In this document: positions 31,654 to 42,824 of the stretch, in pieces
Numbering within the stretch: the stretch's first letter is position 1
Layout: each line of letters begins with the position of its first letter
NCBI GenBank assembly: GCA_963702495.1
Contig: CAVPDA010000019.1
Span: forward strand, 186,001 to 250,000
Reading direction: 5' to 3'
DNA length: 64,000 bases
Origin: CAVPDA01 sp963702495
Lineage (GTDB): Bacteria; Pseudomonadota; Gammaproteobacteria; Burkholderiales; Rhodocyclaceae
The notes under the pieces: generated by a model
Told to the model about the DNA's origin: nothing
The model's database searches: none
Seen by the model: the letters and a program-made list of their open reading frames with translations, nothing else
Translations under genes and position numbers: made by a program

Positions 31654-32271
31654 CTAGCGCGTGGCCGGCAGGGCGGTGGGCGGCGCCGCGGAGCGCCCGC
31701 GACGGGTCATCTCGGCAGCCATCGCCTGAAACTGTTCCTCGACTTCGTGGCGCACGAAGGGGGCGCCGAAGGTGCGGGCGAGGACCGAGTCGGGCACGAT
31801 CTCAGCGTGATACTTCACCTGTGCGCCCCGTTCCGTCTGTGTCAGGCTCGCCTCGCTCTCCATGCGCTTGACGGTGCCGGACAGTTGCTTGACCAGCACG
31901 CGCTTCATCGGTTCGAGGCGAATCTCCCTTTCCGAATCGAAAGAAAGCGACAGCGGGCCATAGGTGGCCACGCCTTCCTGGCGAACGATCAGCACGTTGC
32001 CGGCGCGGCGCACGACCTTGCTCGAGGTCAGGTTGGTCAGGATTCCGGCCATGTGGTCGAAGTCGGTCAGCACGTCCCACACCAGCCGCAGCGACGCCTC
32101 CGTCTCGATGGTCGCATCGACGATGAATGCCTCGCCGCTCTCCCTGACCGCGACCATGACGCCGGGCTCCAGTGCGAGCGCGCTGCCCGCGAGCGGAAGC
32201 AGAAGGCAGGACAGGACGAGGCCGGCGAGCGCGCGCAGCGGCATGACGGTGGGGCAACTGTTGTCGTTCAT
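31654..32271 (-). CDS. Exported SRPBCC/START-like lipid-binding protein
   Basis: About 205 residues from the Met at 32271 (a Met four codons earlier is also possible). The signal peptide ends near GSALALE. The mature domain fits the START/polyketide-cyclase-like SRPBCC fold: VDATIETEASLRLVWDVLTD, FDHMAGILTNLTSSKVVRRA, then KRVLVKQLSGTVKRMESEAS, and the C-terminal helix VRHEVEEQFQAMAAEM. Such domains bind hydrophobic ligands in a deep cavity. The ligand is unknown. The gene is convergent with the preceding one and divergent from the large exported gene at 32808. Confidence 0.75.
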   Translation of the reverse strand: MNDNSCPTVMPLRALAGLVLSCLLLPLAGSALALEPGVMVAVRESGEAFIVDATIETEASLRLVWDVLTDFDHMAGILTNLTSSKVVRRAGNVLIVRQEGVATYGPLSLSFDSEREIRLEPMKRVLVKQLSGTVKRMESEASLTQTERGAQVKYHAEIVPDSVLARTFGAPFVRHEVEEQFQAMAAEMTRRGRSAAPPTALPATR

Positions 32272-32807
32272 TTCGGAGAGCATCGTGGGAGGTCGAAGGT
32301 CGCTGCCTGCGGCGCAACCGGAACGTATGAACCGCCCTCGGTAATGCGATCCGGCCGGTTGCGTGAGGACCGTACGATATCCGGTCACGAAGCGACGGTC
32401 CAGCGCGCCGCTCTTCCCCGGCGACGGGCACGAGATCGTCCGGGCCCGCAAATGGGCCACCCAAACGTGGGGCTCATCCCGACCGTTGGGTGACATCCAC
32501 AAATGTATGTAAGGGGAATACCCGGCCAGTCCCTGAGCTGAAACTCAGGGATTCCCTGAGTCCGCATCCGCCGCCACCTTGCGAAAACCTGAAACGCCGC
32601 GCCAGAGGTAGCTTTCCGTCCGATTGCCCACTTCTTGGCGGGGTGCTTGGCTCGGCACTTGCAAGAACAAAGGGTGCGGAGGGATGTGTTGTGCCGGTAA
32701 TGCCGGCACCGGCGCAACCCGCGCAGGTCGCGATCGCTCCCCACCAGGCATGCCGCGGCAGGCATGGTTACGTGATCGCGCATCGAGCCCAACAATAGGA
32801 GACAAAT
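32272..32807. other. 0.5-kb divergent control region
   Basis: No gene is recognised in this gap between two divergently transcribed exported-protein genes. It holds the dyads at 32513-32560, the short palindrome GGCATGCC (also present at 26684), a GCCGGTAATGCCGGC inverted repeat near 32697, and a good ribosome site (TAGGAG) 8 nt before the 32808 ATG. Confidence 0.5.
32513..32560. promoter_or_regulatory. Dyad cluster upstream of the 853-residue exported protein
   Basis: GGGGAATACCC (32513-32523) is followed by alternating CCCTGAG (32531-32537), CTCAGGG (32544-32550) and CCCTGAG (32554-32560). The last two form the perfect palindrome CTCAGGGA-T-TCCCTGAG. AACTCAGGG here is identical to the left arm at 26750. 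A shared dimeric regulator is likely; its identity is inferred only. Confidence 0.45.
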
Positions 32808-35369
32808 ATGTCCACCAGCAGAACCAGGAGCGCGTGGCACCGAGCCCGCGCCTTCGCAACGCTCATCACGCTTCCACTCCTCACTGCGATCGCCGCAACT
32901 CAGGGCCACGCGGCCTCCTTCGCCCCGATCACAGGGGAGATCCAAAGTATCCGGATCAACGATCCGAACGATCACTGGTCGGGCGGCACCATGGTGGTGG
33001 GCGGGCAGAACGTCACTCTCCCGCGCAACCTGCTCATCGACCTGCCGGCCAACCGCTTGACGCTGCAGGAACTGTTCGCGCAAGCGCCGGCGATCTGCCT
33101 GGCCGCCGGCCAGACCGGCCTAGCCAAGGCCGACACCTGCAACGCCAGCCCGGTCGGCGCCATCGCCAACATCCACGCCAATCGCACCGGGGGCGGCAAC
33201 ATCATCGCCGGCGACGTGTTCATCCAGAAGGGCATCGAGGCCGTGATGGGGACCATTACCTACATCGACTACACCGACGGCTACTTCCGCGTCAATGGCA
33301 ACGTCGGCGATCCCGCTACCGGAGCGATGGTGCGGCTGAACGACCCCGACGGCCGCCATACGGTGCAGCAGGGCCTCGGCTGCGCCGCGGGGAATGCGGT
33401 GAACTGCAGTCCCGACCCGCGCTTCACGCTGGACGGCGACAACTATACCAACGTGTTTTCCACCGGCTTCCCGCTGTGCATTCCCAGTACCGTGGCACGC
33501 ACCGTGACGACCGGCCTGCCGACAACGCCGAGCGGCATCGCCGGCATCGCCGCGGGAACCATTGCCCAGTCGAGCGCGACCGGCACCGGCGACGTCCTCT
33601 GCCCCGACACCAACCGCGGCACTCCCGGCCAGCCGGTTCAGGATTCGCGGCGCTTCGCACCGATCCGCGTGGGCGACAACATCAATGCCGAAGGCAATTT
33701 CGAAAAGGTTGACGGGGTGCAGTTCCTCTCCGCCCACACCACGATGGTGTCGCGGGCGCTGACGACCAAGAGTGACCTGAGTCAGCCGGATTACCTGTTC
33801 CTCGACGAGGTGGAAATCGACCTCGCCGGATTCCAGAACCAGCGCATCCGCACCCTCATCATCGGCTTCGCCACCCTGGCGCCGACCGACGTGAATGTGT
33901 GGACCATCCACTACGATCCGGCGACCAACGCGCCCCACGAGTTTCCTCTCGCCAGTGTGGTGGGCTGCGATATCGCGGCCGGTCCGGGCACCTGCGGCGC
34001 ACAAGGCCTGGTCGGCGCCGGAGCCAACATCTTCAAGATCCGCCATGACGTCGACTTCCTCGTCGGCGCCAAGGCCCGGCTGAACCCTTGTGCCCACCTG
34101 CGCGCCGATCCCTTCTTCGCTCCGCTCAACATCTGTCCCAACGGGGGTTCCGCGGAAACCAACCTGACCGAGATGGTGGGCATCCTCACCCCGATCCCCC
34201 ACGAGATTCAGGCGCGCACCGGCCATGCCCTGCGGGCGAAGGCGGCAGGCGTGACGCAGGTCACTCTGGATGTGAGGGGCAACCAAGCCACCAACGGCCA
34301 ATACCTGTTCCCCTTCGGCCTCGGACTCGGCGGCATCGCCGCTGTGGAATTCGTCGAGATCGACCTGGACGGCATCGCCACACCGCTCTTATTCTCGGCA
34401 ATGCCCTGGAACCTCGATCGCCGGCTCAGCCCCGGCGGCTGCATCGATACCGACGGCGACGGCGTGCCGAACTGCGAGGCGACGCCGCAGCCGCTCGATC
34501 CGTTCCCGTTCGAGGAACTCGATCCGCGCTTCCAGGCGAACCTGCCCACGGGAAGCTACAGCGACCCGAATTACACGGCGGCGCCCATCGGCGACGTGCG
34601 CAACCGGATCCTGTCCTTCGTCGCTGCCGCCCCGTCCCGCCCGAGCAATGGCTTCGACGCTCCGGCGCCCGGGAACTTCAACGGCAATGCCTCCGTCCTC
34701 GCCTGGCCGCCCTCCAATCCGGGAGCCCAGAGCATCCTGGCGACGCCAAGCGTGGAACTCGTGTGCACCGCCACCACGACCGAGCCGCCGCCCCCGCCCC
34801 CGCCGCCGCCTACGACGACGAATGTGAATCCGGTGGCGAACCCTGACGTCAACATCGCCGGAGCGGTGTTCGTGGGCAATACGGTGAGCGTGCCGGTGCT
34901 GCTCAACGACAGCGACCCGAACCCCGGCGACGTGCTCGCGATAACGAGTGTCTCCAACGTGGTCGGCGGCACCGCCACCTTCACCGCCTCTGCGGTCCAG
35001 TTCACCGCCACTGCAGCCGGCCCGGGCGGTTTCACCTACACCATCTCGGACGGCAACGGCGGAACGGCGACGGGTACGGCGACCCTGGATGTCCTGCCGC
35101 CGGAGCAACTCACCGTGCTGGCAACGCTCTTTCGCACCGTCCGGCAGGAATGGCGCGTGAATGGCACCGACACCACCGAGGGAGCGACGATCACCGTCCG
35201 CCTGGGCGGTCCCACCGGTCCCGTCGTCGGCACCTCGACCGTACTCGCCGGTGCCTGGGCGGTACGGGTCGCCGCATCGGGAATCGTGCCGGCCACCGGC
35301 AGCACGATCACGGTGCAATCCAGCGCCGGCGCCACGGTGACCGGAGTGCCGGTGGTTATCCGGCGCTGA
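32808..35369 (+). CDS. Large exported protein with Ig/cadherin-like C-terminus
   Basis: An 853-residue protein with signal peptide FATLITLPLLTAIAATQGHA. Residues about 40-640 form a region I do not recognise. It is rich in Asn, Gly and Thr, with repeated OB-like strands (GDVFIQKGIEAVMGTITYID, NGNVGDPATGAMVRLN, DNINAEGNFEKVDGVQFLSA) and a few paired cysteines. A Pro-run linker (about 664-672) leads to a bacterial cadherin/Ig-like module with NDSDPNPGDVLAIT and FTYTISDGNGGTATGTATLD, then a last beta domain. No anchor or sorting tail is seen. It precedes the di-haem peroxidase by 186 bp and could be a surface or matrix partner of it. Confidence 0.75.
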   Translation: MSTSRTRSAWHRARAFATLITLPLLTAIAATQGHAASFAPITGEIQSIRINDPNDHWSGGTMVVGGQNVTLPRNLLIDLPANRLTLQELFAQAPAICLAAGQTGLAKADTCNASPVGAIANIHANRTGGGNIIAGDVFIQKGIEAVMGTITYIDYTDGYFRVNGNVGDPATGAMVRLNDPDGRHTVQQGLGCAAGNAVNCSPDPRFTLDGDNYTNVFSTGFPLCIPSTVARTVTTGLPTTPSGIAGIAAGTIAQSSATGTGDVLCPDTNRGTPGQPVQDSRRFAPIRVGDNINAEGNFEKVDGVQFLSAHTTMVSRALTTKSDLSQPDYLFLDEVEIDLAGFQNQRIRTLIIGFATLAPTDVNVWTIHYDPATNAPHEFPLASVVGCDIAAGPGTCGAQGLVGAGANIFKIRHDVDFLVGAKARLNPCAHLRADPFFAPLNICPNGGSAETNLTEMVGILTPIPHEIQARTGHALRAKAAGVTQVTLDVRGNQATNGQYLFPFGLGLGGIAAVEFVEIDLDGIATPLLFSAMPWNLDRRLSPGGCIDTDGDGVPNCEATPQPLDPFPFEELDPRFQANLPTGSYSDPNYTAAPIGDVRNRILSFVAAAPSRPSNGFDAPAPGNFNGNASVLAWPPSNPGAQSILATPSVELVCTATTTEPPPPPPPPPTTTNVNPVANPDVNIAGAVFVGNTVSVPVLLNDSDPNPGDVLAITSVSNVVGGTATFTASAVQFTATAAGPGGFTYTISDGNGGTATGTATLDVLPPEQLTVLATLFRTVRQEWRVNGTDTTEGATITVRLGGPTGPVVGTSTVLAGAWAVRVAASGIVPATGSTITVQSSAGATVTGVPVVIRR

Positions 35370-35448
35370 GCGGTACCGGCAACGGGGCGGGAGGGGCATA
35401 GGAATGCCGGTCCCCTTCCGCACTCGACCGGCTGATACCCCAGCAACC

Positions 35449-35470
35449 GCCGGCGCCGTTCGGCGCCGGC
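35449..35470. terminator. Strong hairpin, possible terminator
   Basis: GCCGGCGCCG-TT-CGGCGCCGGC is a perfect 10-bp stem 80 bp after the stop of the 853-residue protein gene. It lacks a T-tract (GCCCCCTGTATGT follows), so it may only attenuate or protect the transcript end. Confidence 0.45.
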
Positions 35471-35555
35471 GCCCCCTGTATGTATCCCACATGGAACCAC
35501 AGGCCGCAACCGGCACCCGCTTGCCAGACCGGCTCGGCAACCAGAAAGGAACACC

Positions 35556-37640
<2,085 letters not shown>

Positions 37641-37752
37641 CCGGGGCGCTCATGCCGGATGCGCGTTGGGGACGCGCGTCCGGCGCGGTCTGGCCCGCCC
37701 CGTTTCTTCTTGAGCGGCTGGTGCGGCGGTCCGGTTCGGCCGCTGGGTCGCT

Positions 37753-37930
37753 TCATCCGTTCCGGCACAAGTCGTCGAGCACACCGAGCAGACCGCCGAG
37801 CAGCGGACCCTCCGGCTCCTCGCGCATCGCCACCGACAGGGAGAGATCCGCGTCGGAAGCGGCGATCGGCAGCTAGCGCAGGCGCGGCAACTGCACGCAT
37901 TCCAGAGGCGCCGAGGGTGCGGAGCAAGGA
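37753..37930 (-). pseudogene. Remnant resembling a LysR-type regulator C-terminus
   Basis: In the 400-bp gap after the peroxidase the minus strand reads LECVQLPRLR, a TAG, then LPIAASDADLSLSVAMREEP and GPLLGGLLGVLDDLC to a TGA at 37753. It resembles the last part of a LysR effector domain with an in-frame amber codon and no upstream body. It may be a decayed gene end left after deletion. The rest of 37641-38042 shows nothing recognisable. Confidence 0.3.
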
Positions 37931-38042
37931 CTTCGACGCTCACCCATTCGCTGAGCTTGATCTATCCTATCGGTCTCCGGGCCCTCGCTGTTTGTGCGCG
38001 GACTCTGCGTCAAGTGCGGTTTTCTGGATAATGGGATCGACC

Positions 38043-39146
38043 ATGAGGACACGAGCCCGGACTGAACGGCGACCCTGCCCGCGCACCAGCCTGCTGCGCG
38101 CGGCAGCGCTGATCGTGCTCCTCGCCGGATGTGCCGCGGGCGTGATCGACTACCGGGAAGCCGACGCGCCCGCTTTTCATGCTCCGGACTTGAGCGGCGG
38201 GAAACCGCCCAGGCTCGCCCTGGTCCTGGGCGGCGGCGGGCCGCGCGCGTTCGCCCACATCGGCGTGCTGAAGGTCCTCGAAGCCCAGGGTATCCGGCCG
38301 GACCTGATCGTCGGCACCAGCTCCGGCGCCTTCGTCGCCGTGCTGTCCGCTGCGGGATCGAGCGCAGCGGAAATCGAGCGGCGCGCGCTGGAATTGTCCC
38401 GCTCCGACATCGCGGACTACTCGATCCTGTCCGGCGGCGCGCTGATCGGCCAGGCGCTGCAGGACTATGTCAATCGCGGCGTCGGCCAGCGGCCCATCGA
38501 GCAGTTGCCCGTTCCCGTGGCCATCGTGGCGAGCCGGCGCGCCACCGGCGAGGCTGCCGTTTTCAACCGCGGCAATGCAGGCGTGGCCGTGCGCGCCTCC
38601 AGTGCCCAGCCGGGGAGCTACCTGCCGGTGCGCATCGACGGCGTCGAATACGTGGATGGCGACCTGTCGAGTCCCGTCCCCATCAAGGTGGCGCACGATC
38701 TCGGCGCAGAGCGGATCATCGCCGTCGACGTGTCGCAGAACGTGAGCCGCGCGCCCGCCCCGACATGGGCACCGCTGTCGTGGACGGAGGAAGCCCGGGC
38801 GCGCCGCCGCCTCATCGAACACGAGTCCGGATTGGCCGACGTCATCATCGAACCGCCGCTGCCGTATCTGGTCAGCTTCGACGTCGACTATCGCAGAATG
38901 GCGATCGCCACCGGCCAGCAGGCGGCGCGGGACGCCCTGCCAAAGCTGAAGGCGCTGCAGGGATCGCTGGCGGCGCCGCGCGCCCCCCTCGAGACGGCGT
39001 CGCGCACAGCCGGCTACGCTGCGCGCTTGAAGCCTTGCGCGCACTGCGCAATCATGCCGCGTTCGTATGCCGATCCGCCCAAGCTCGAAAACCGCCTCCT
39101 CCATGCCTCGTCGCCGCCGTACCCGCCGTTTTCTTCCACCCAGTGA
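38043..39146 (+). CDS. Patatin-like phospholipase lipoprotein
   Basis: A 367-residue protein. The signal peptide ends in a lipobox, VLLAGCAAG (Cys about 29), so it should be a lipoprotein. The patatin domain has the oxyanion motif GGGGPRAFAHIGVL (about 64-77), the nucleophile serine in GTSSG (about 96-100), and the catalytic Asp in EYVDGDLSSPVP. It hydrolyses acyl ester bonds of phospholipids or related lipids. The last 40 residues (after about 325) are non-conserved. The gene overlaps the next start by 44 bp, so the ancestral stop may have been lost. Confidence 0.87.
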   Translation: MRTRARTERRPCPRTSLLRAAALIVLLAGCAAGVIDYREADAPAFHAPDLSGGKPPRLALVLGGGGPRAFAHIGVLKVLEAQGIRPDLIVGTSSGAFVAVLSAAGSSAAEIERRALELSRSDIADYSILSGGALIGQALQDYVNRGVGQRPIEQLPVPVAIVASRRATGEAAVFNRGNAGVAVRASSAQPGSYLPVRIDGVEYVDGDLSSPVPIKVAHDLGAERIIAVDVSQNVSRAPAPTWAPLSWTEEARARRRLIEHESGLADVIIEPPLPYLVSFDVDYRRMAIATGQQAARDALPKLKALQGSLAAPRAPLETASRTAGYAARLKPCAHCAIMPRSYADPPKLENRLLHASSPPYPPFSSTQ

Positions 39147-39918
39147 CTGGCATCGGCACGTCCTGCGGGCATGGCTGATCGCGCCGCGCGCGCTGCGCCT
39201 CGCCGTCGGCATCGTCGCGGCGCTCGCGCTGTGGGCTGCCGCCAACTGGACCTATCAGGCGCTGCGCAAGCCCACCGAACTGCTCTTCCCGGTGAGCGAC
39301 ACGCTGGCCAAGACGCCGTCGCAGACATGGCGCGAATACGGGCCGCACTTCCGCAAACACGCCACCGCCGTCATGACGCCGGAGTTGCTGGCGGCGCTGG
39401 CCCAGATCGAGGCCTCGGGCAACCCCCTGGCACGGACCTACTGGCGCTGGCAACCCAGCTGGCATCCCTTCGAGATCTACCGCCCGGCCTCCAGCGCCGT
39501 CGGCATGTATCAGATCACCGACGGCACGTTCGTCCAGGGGCGGCGCCAGTGCCTGCCCGATGCGCGGCGCAGCGACGATGAGGACGAGGACGGACCGGTC
39601 TCCTGCTGGTTCGACGGTCTGTACAGCCGCGTCGTGCCGAGCGAGGCGGTCGAACTCACATCCAAGCTCCTCGATCGCGCCGTGGCGGCCACGCTGCGCC
39701 GCGAGCGGATCCGCGGCGCCACGCTGGCGCAGAAGCAGGAACTCGCTGCCGTGATCCATCTGTGCGGCGCCGGCGCGGGCAAGGCCTACGCCCGGCACCG
39801 CTTCCGCCCGGCTCCCGGACAGCATTGCGGCGATCACGACGTGCGCGACTATCTGGCACGGGTCCAGGCCATGAAACGCCTGTTCGCCCGGCTCGACGAT
39901 CACGGCCGCCAGGATTGA
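39103..39918 (+). CDS. Lysozyme-like transglycosylase-domain protein
   Basis: About 271 residues from the Met at 39103; an in-frame Met at 39067 is alternative. After an N-terminal basic segment and one transmembrane helix (AVGIVAALALWAAANWTYQA) comes a lysozyme-like domain. It contains ELLAALAQIEASGNPLART, with Glu as probable catalytic acid, and ASSAVGMYQITDGTF, the usual SLT Gly-Met-Tyr-Gln-Ile motif. The acidic insert RSDDEDEDGP around residue 155 is unusual. It probably cleaves or binds peptidoglycan in the periplasm. It overlaps the patatin gene and may be co-transcribed with it. Confidence 0.8.
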   Translation: MPRRRRTRRFLPPSDWHRHVLRAWLIAPRALRLAVGIVAALALWAAANWTYQALRKPTELLFPVSDTLAKTPSQTWREYGPHFRKHATAVMTPELLAALAQIEASGNPLARTYWRWQPSWHPFEIYRPASSAVGMYQITDGTFVQGRRQCLPDARRSDDEDEDGPVSCWFDGLYSRVVPSEAVELTSKLLDRAVAATLRRERIRGATLAQKQELAAVIHLCGAGAGKAYARHRFRPAPGQHCGDHDVRDYLARVQAMKRLFARLDDHGRQD

Positions 39919-39951
39919 CGGCCAGCAGGCTGCGCGCTGCGGCGGCTGGGA

Positions 39952-40629
39952 TCAGCGGATGAAGCGCCGGATGAACGCGGCGACTTCCTCGCGCCCCGCG
40001 AAGATGCCGTAGTGCCCCTCGCACAGCACGTCGGCGCGCAGGCCGATCAGGGTCTGAAGGGAGCGCTGGTAGTCCGCGGCGTTGGAGCGCAGCGCCTCGT
40101 CCAGCGGGCCGTGCACGTCCTGGGCGAAGACGATGCGACCACCGCGTGATTCGATGAGGTAGGCCACCGAACCGGGGGAATGCCCCGGGATGTGGATGGC
40201 CTCGATCGGTCTTCCGCCCACGATGACCGTGTCCTTGTCCGCGGCGAGCTTGAGATCGATGGGACAGGGAGTGAGGCGGCTGTTGTACCAGGAAGCGGCG
40301 GTGACTTCGTCGTCACCGGCCTCGATGAAGGCAGCGTCGAGTTCGTGGGCGACGGTGCGGCAGCCGAGCAGCCGGCGCAATTGCGCCGCGCCGCCGGTGT
40401 GGTCGAAATGGCAGTGGGTGAGGAGCAGGTGGCGAATGCTCGCGGGCGCAACGCCGGCGGCCTCGATGTTCGCCAGCAGCAGATCCGTCGCCTGTCCGCA
40501 GCCGGAATCGATCAGGGCGGCCTCGCCACCGACGCTCACCAGATAGATGGCGGCATCCTCGGGCGCGGTGAGGCCGCGTCCGCCGACCTGATGGATCTCG
40601 TCCGTGATCTGAATGGCGCGGGGACCCAT
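39952..40629 (-). CDS. MBL-fold metallo-hydrolase
   Basis: A 225-residue metallo-beta-lactamase-fold hydrolase. The zinc motif is LLTHCHFDHTGG (HxHxDH, about 70-81), with further ligands in HIPGHSPGSVAYL, FAQDVHGP and the C-terminal CEGHYGIF. The fold is nearest to the glyoxalase-II / persulfide-dioxygenase branch, but no specific substrate can be assigned. It is encoded 51 bp after the Pcm-like gene on the same strand. Confidence 0.85.
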   Translation of the reverse strand: MGPRAIQITDEIHQVGGRGLTAPEDAAIYLVSVGGEAALIDSGCGQATDLLLANIEAAGVAPASIRHLLLTHCHFDHTGGAAQLRRLLGCRTVAHELDAAFIEAGDDEVTAASWYNSRLTPCPIDLKLAADKDTVIVGGRPIEAIHIPGHSPGSVAYLIESRGGRIVFAQDVHGPLDEALRSNAADYQRSLQTLIGLRADVLCEGHYGIFAGREEVAAFIRRFIR

Positions 40630-40680
40630 GGCATCAGTTCGGACGGTTCGCGGGCCCGGCCGGCAGCACTTCGGAACGCC

Positions 40681-41352
40681 TCACTCGTCCGCCCCGTCGA
40701 GTTCAGAAAAGCGCACCGCGAGGATGTCCTGCGTCCTGACGCGGCCGCTCGCGTCCTTCTCGACCAGCATCAGCGTCTGCGCATCGGGCAGGCCGGCGGG
40801 GATCACCATGCGGCCCCCGGGCCGCAGTTGGTTGATCAGCGCGGCCGGGATCAGGTCGGGCGCCGCCGCCACCATGATGCGGTCGAACGGGGCGTGCGCC
40901 GGCCAGCCGTGACGGGCGTTGCCGACCTTCACCTCGACGCGGTGATAGCCGAGCCGCGCCAGCCGTGCCATCGCCTGCGTGGCCAGTTCCTCGATCATTT
41001 CCATCGAATAGACGGTGCATCCGAGTTCGGCCAGGACCGCCGCCTGATAGCCGAGCCCGGTGCCGACGTCGAGCACGACATCGCCCTCCCCCGCCTGCAG
41101 CAGGTCGGTCATGAGCGCGACGATGAAAGGCTGGGAGATGGTCTTGTCGAAACCGATCGGCAGCGGCCGGTCGAGGTAGGCGAAAGGTCGGACTTCGAGC
41201 GGCACGAACTCGTGCCGCGGCACCTTGCCCATGGCCGACATCACGCGCGGGTCGAGCGCTTCCCTGCCGGTCTCCGGCGCGGAGAGGGCGGCGTGCGCCG
41301 CAATCTCCAGAACCATCTGCTCGCGGAGCGCGGCGAACTGCTCCTCGCTCAT
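40681..41352 (-). CDS. Protein-L-isoaspartate O-methyltransferase-like protein
   Basis: A 223-residue SAM-dependent methyltransferase. The Pcm hallmarks are RHEFVPLEVRPFAYLDRPLP, FDKTISQPFIVALMTDLLQ, the SAM-binding VVLDVGTGLGYQAAVLAEL, and the C-terminal LRPGGRMVIPAG. It repairs isoaspartyl damage in proteins if it is a true Pcm. Pcm2-like paralogues of the same length can have other substrates, hence no symbol. It is upstream of the MBL-fold gene in the same direction. Confidence 0.85.
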   Translation of the reverse strand: MSEEQFAALREQMVLEIAAHAALSAPETGREALDPRVMSAMGKVPRHEFVPLEVRPFAYLDRPLPIGFDKTISQPFIVALMTDLLQAGEGDVVLDVGTGLGYQAAVLAELGCTVYSMEMIEELATQAMARLARLGYHRVEVKVGNARHGWPAHAPFDRIMVAAAPDLIPAALINQLRPGGRMVIPAGLPDAQTLMLVEKDASGRVRTQDILAVRFSELDGADE

Positions 41353-41419
41353 GGCGGCGTCCCCTTTCCCCGTGAATCCAGATCAACGAGTCGCACTATA
41401 CTGCGGTCTCGAAACGGAC

Positions 41420-42457
41420 ATGTACTCCAACTCGGGAAGCACGAGGTTCTCACGAGCGGCCGGGCGCGGCGCCGCAGCCTGCCTTCTGCTGGCAATCTGC
41501 ACTTTTTCTGGAGGGGCCGCTGCCATGACCGATGATGCCCCGGCCGCCGCTGGCGACCACTCCGCCGCGATGCATCCCCCGCCCCTCGCTCAGCGCCTGC
41601 GCGCCCATGTGGAAGAACTCGCCGGGCGCATCGGCGAGCGCAACGTGCTGCGCCCGGCGGCGCTGCATGCCGCCGCCGACTACATCCGCGCGCAATGGCA
41701 GGCGCAGGGCTACGAGGTGGTTGGCCAGTCCTACGCCGTCGGCGAGGTGCGCAGCGAGAACCTGGAAATCACGCTGCGCGGCCGCGGCAAGCCGGGCGAG
41801 ATCATCCTGATCGGCGCCCACTACGATTCCGTCCCGGGCAGCCCGGGGGCCAACGACAATGCCTCCGGCATCGCCGGCCTGCTGGAGATCAGCCGCCTGC
41901 TGGCGCACTCGGCGCCCGAGCGCACCGTGCGCTTCGTCGCCTTCGTCAACGAGGAGCCGCCCTTCTTCTTCTCCGACCAGATGGGCAGCGGCGTCTATGC
42001 CCGGGCAGCGCGCCGGCGCGGCGACGACATCGTGCTCATGGCCTCGCTCGAAATGCTGGGCTGCTATAGCGATCGGCCGGGCAGCCAGTCCTATCCGCCG
42101 CTGCTGCGCCACTTCTATCCGGATCGCGCCGACTTCATCGCCTTCGTCTCCAACCTCGCCTCGCGCCGGGTGCTGCGCCAGGCGGTGGGCGCCTTCCGCG
42201 AAGCGAGCGATTTTCCGCTGCAATCCCTGGCGACTTTCGCCTTCGTGCCGGGAGTGGCGTGGAGCGACCAGTTGTCGTTCTGGCGCGAGGACTACCCGGC
42301 GATCATGGTGACCGACACCGCCTTCTACCGCTATCCGTACTACCACAGCAGCGAGGACACGCCCGACCGACTGGACTACGCCTCGATGGCGCGGGTGGTC
42401 GACGCCCTGGCGCGGGCGTTCGAACGACTAGCCTCGGCGCCGGCCGTCGGGCGTTAG
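41420..42457 (+). CDS. M28-family zinc metallopeptidase
   Basis: About 345 residues. From the Met at 41420 the protein begins with a signal peptide (GRGAAACLLLAICTFSGGAA). A Met at 41525 has a much stronger ribosome site (GGAGGGG) and would give a cytoplasmic form, so the start is ambiguous. The M28 di-zinc site is visible: GAHYDSVPGSPGANDNASG (His, Asp), FVNEEPPFFF (catalytic Glu and ligand Glu), VTDTAFYRYPYYH and SSEDTPDRLDY (last His/Asp). It is probably an aminopeptidase acting in the periplasm or outside the cell. Confidence 0.87.
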   Translation: MYSNSGSTRFSRAAGRGAAACLLLAICTFSGGAAAMTDDAPAAAGDHSAAMHPPPLAQRLRAHVEELAGRIGERNVLRPAALHAAADYIRAQWQAQGYEVVGQSYAVGEVRSENLEITLRGRGKPGEIILIGAHYDSVPGSPGANDNASGIAGLLEISRLLAHSAPERTVRFVAFVNEEPPFFFSDQMGSGVYARAARRRGDDIVLMASLEMLGCYSDRPGSQSYPPLLRHFYPDRADFIAFVSNLASRRVLRQAVGAFREASDFPLQSLATFAFVPGVAWSDQLSFWREDYPAIMVTDTAFYRYPYYHSSEDTPDRLDYASMARVVDALARAFERLASAPAVGR

Positions 42458-42495
42458 CGCGTCACGTCGCAGGTCAGGCCACGGGGCGGCGCAGT

Positions 42496-42568
42496 CGGCG
42501 GGCACGGCCCGCCCTACGGGCATCGACGCGCCGGGGTTCGAAACTCGTAGGGCGGGCCGTGCCCGCCG
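42496..42568. repeat. REP-like element, 23-bp perfect inverted repeat
   Basis: A 23-bp arm at 42496-42518 (starting CGGCGGGCACGG, ending CCCTACG) is the exact reverse complement of 42546-42568; the spacer is 27 bp. A related GGTGCGC...GCGCACCCTACG follows at 42699-42728. The class also occurs at 10743, 45166, 45374 and 59263. Confidence 0.8.
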
Positions 42569-42824
42569 GCTGAAGCGACAGGGTGCGCATTCCCTCGGCC
42601 CCGTCCCCTCTCGCGGAAGGGAGAAGCGAGGCGCGGCCCTGCTTTCCCCCGTTCCGGGTGAGTGGCCGGGAGAGGGCTGGAGCTCCGCTCGGCGGCGGTT
42701 TGCTCGGTGCGCATGGCGCACCCTACGCCACTCTCTGCCGGCGGGGCGCGATCCGCCGCCGGCGGCGGACGCCGGCTTGCGGTATCCTTCGCCGTTTTTC
42801 CTGACCCTGAAAGGGATCCGCGCC

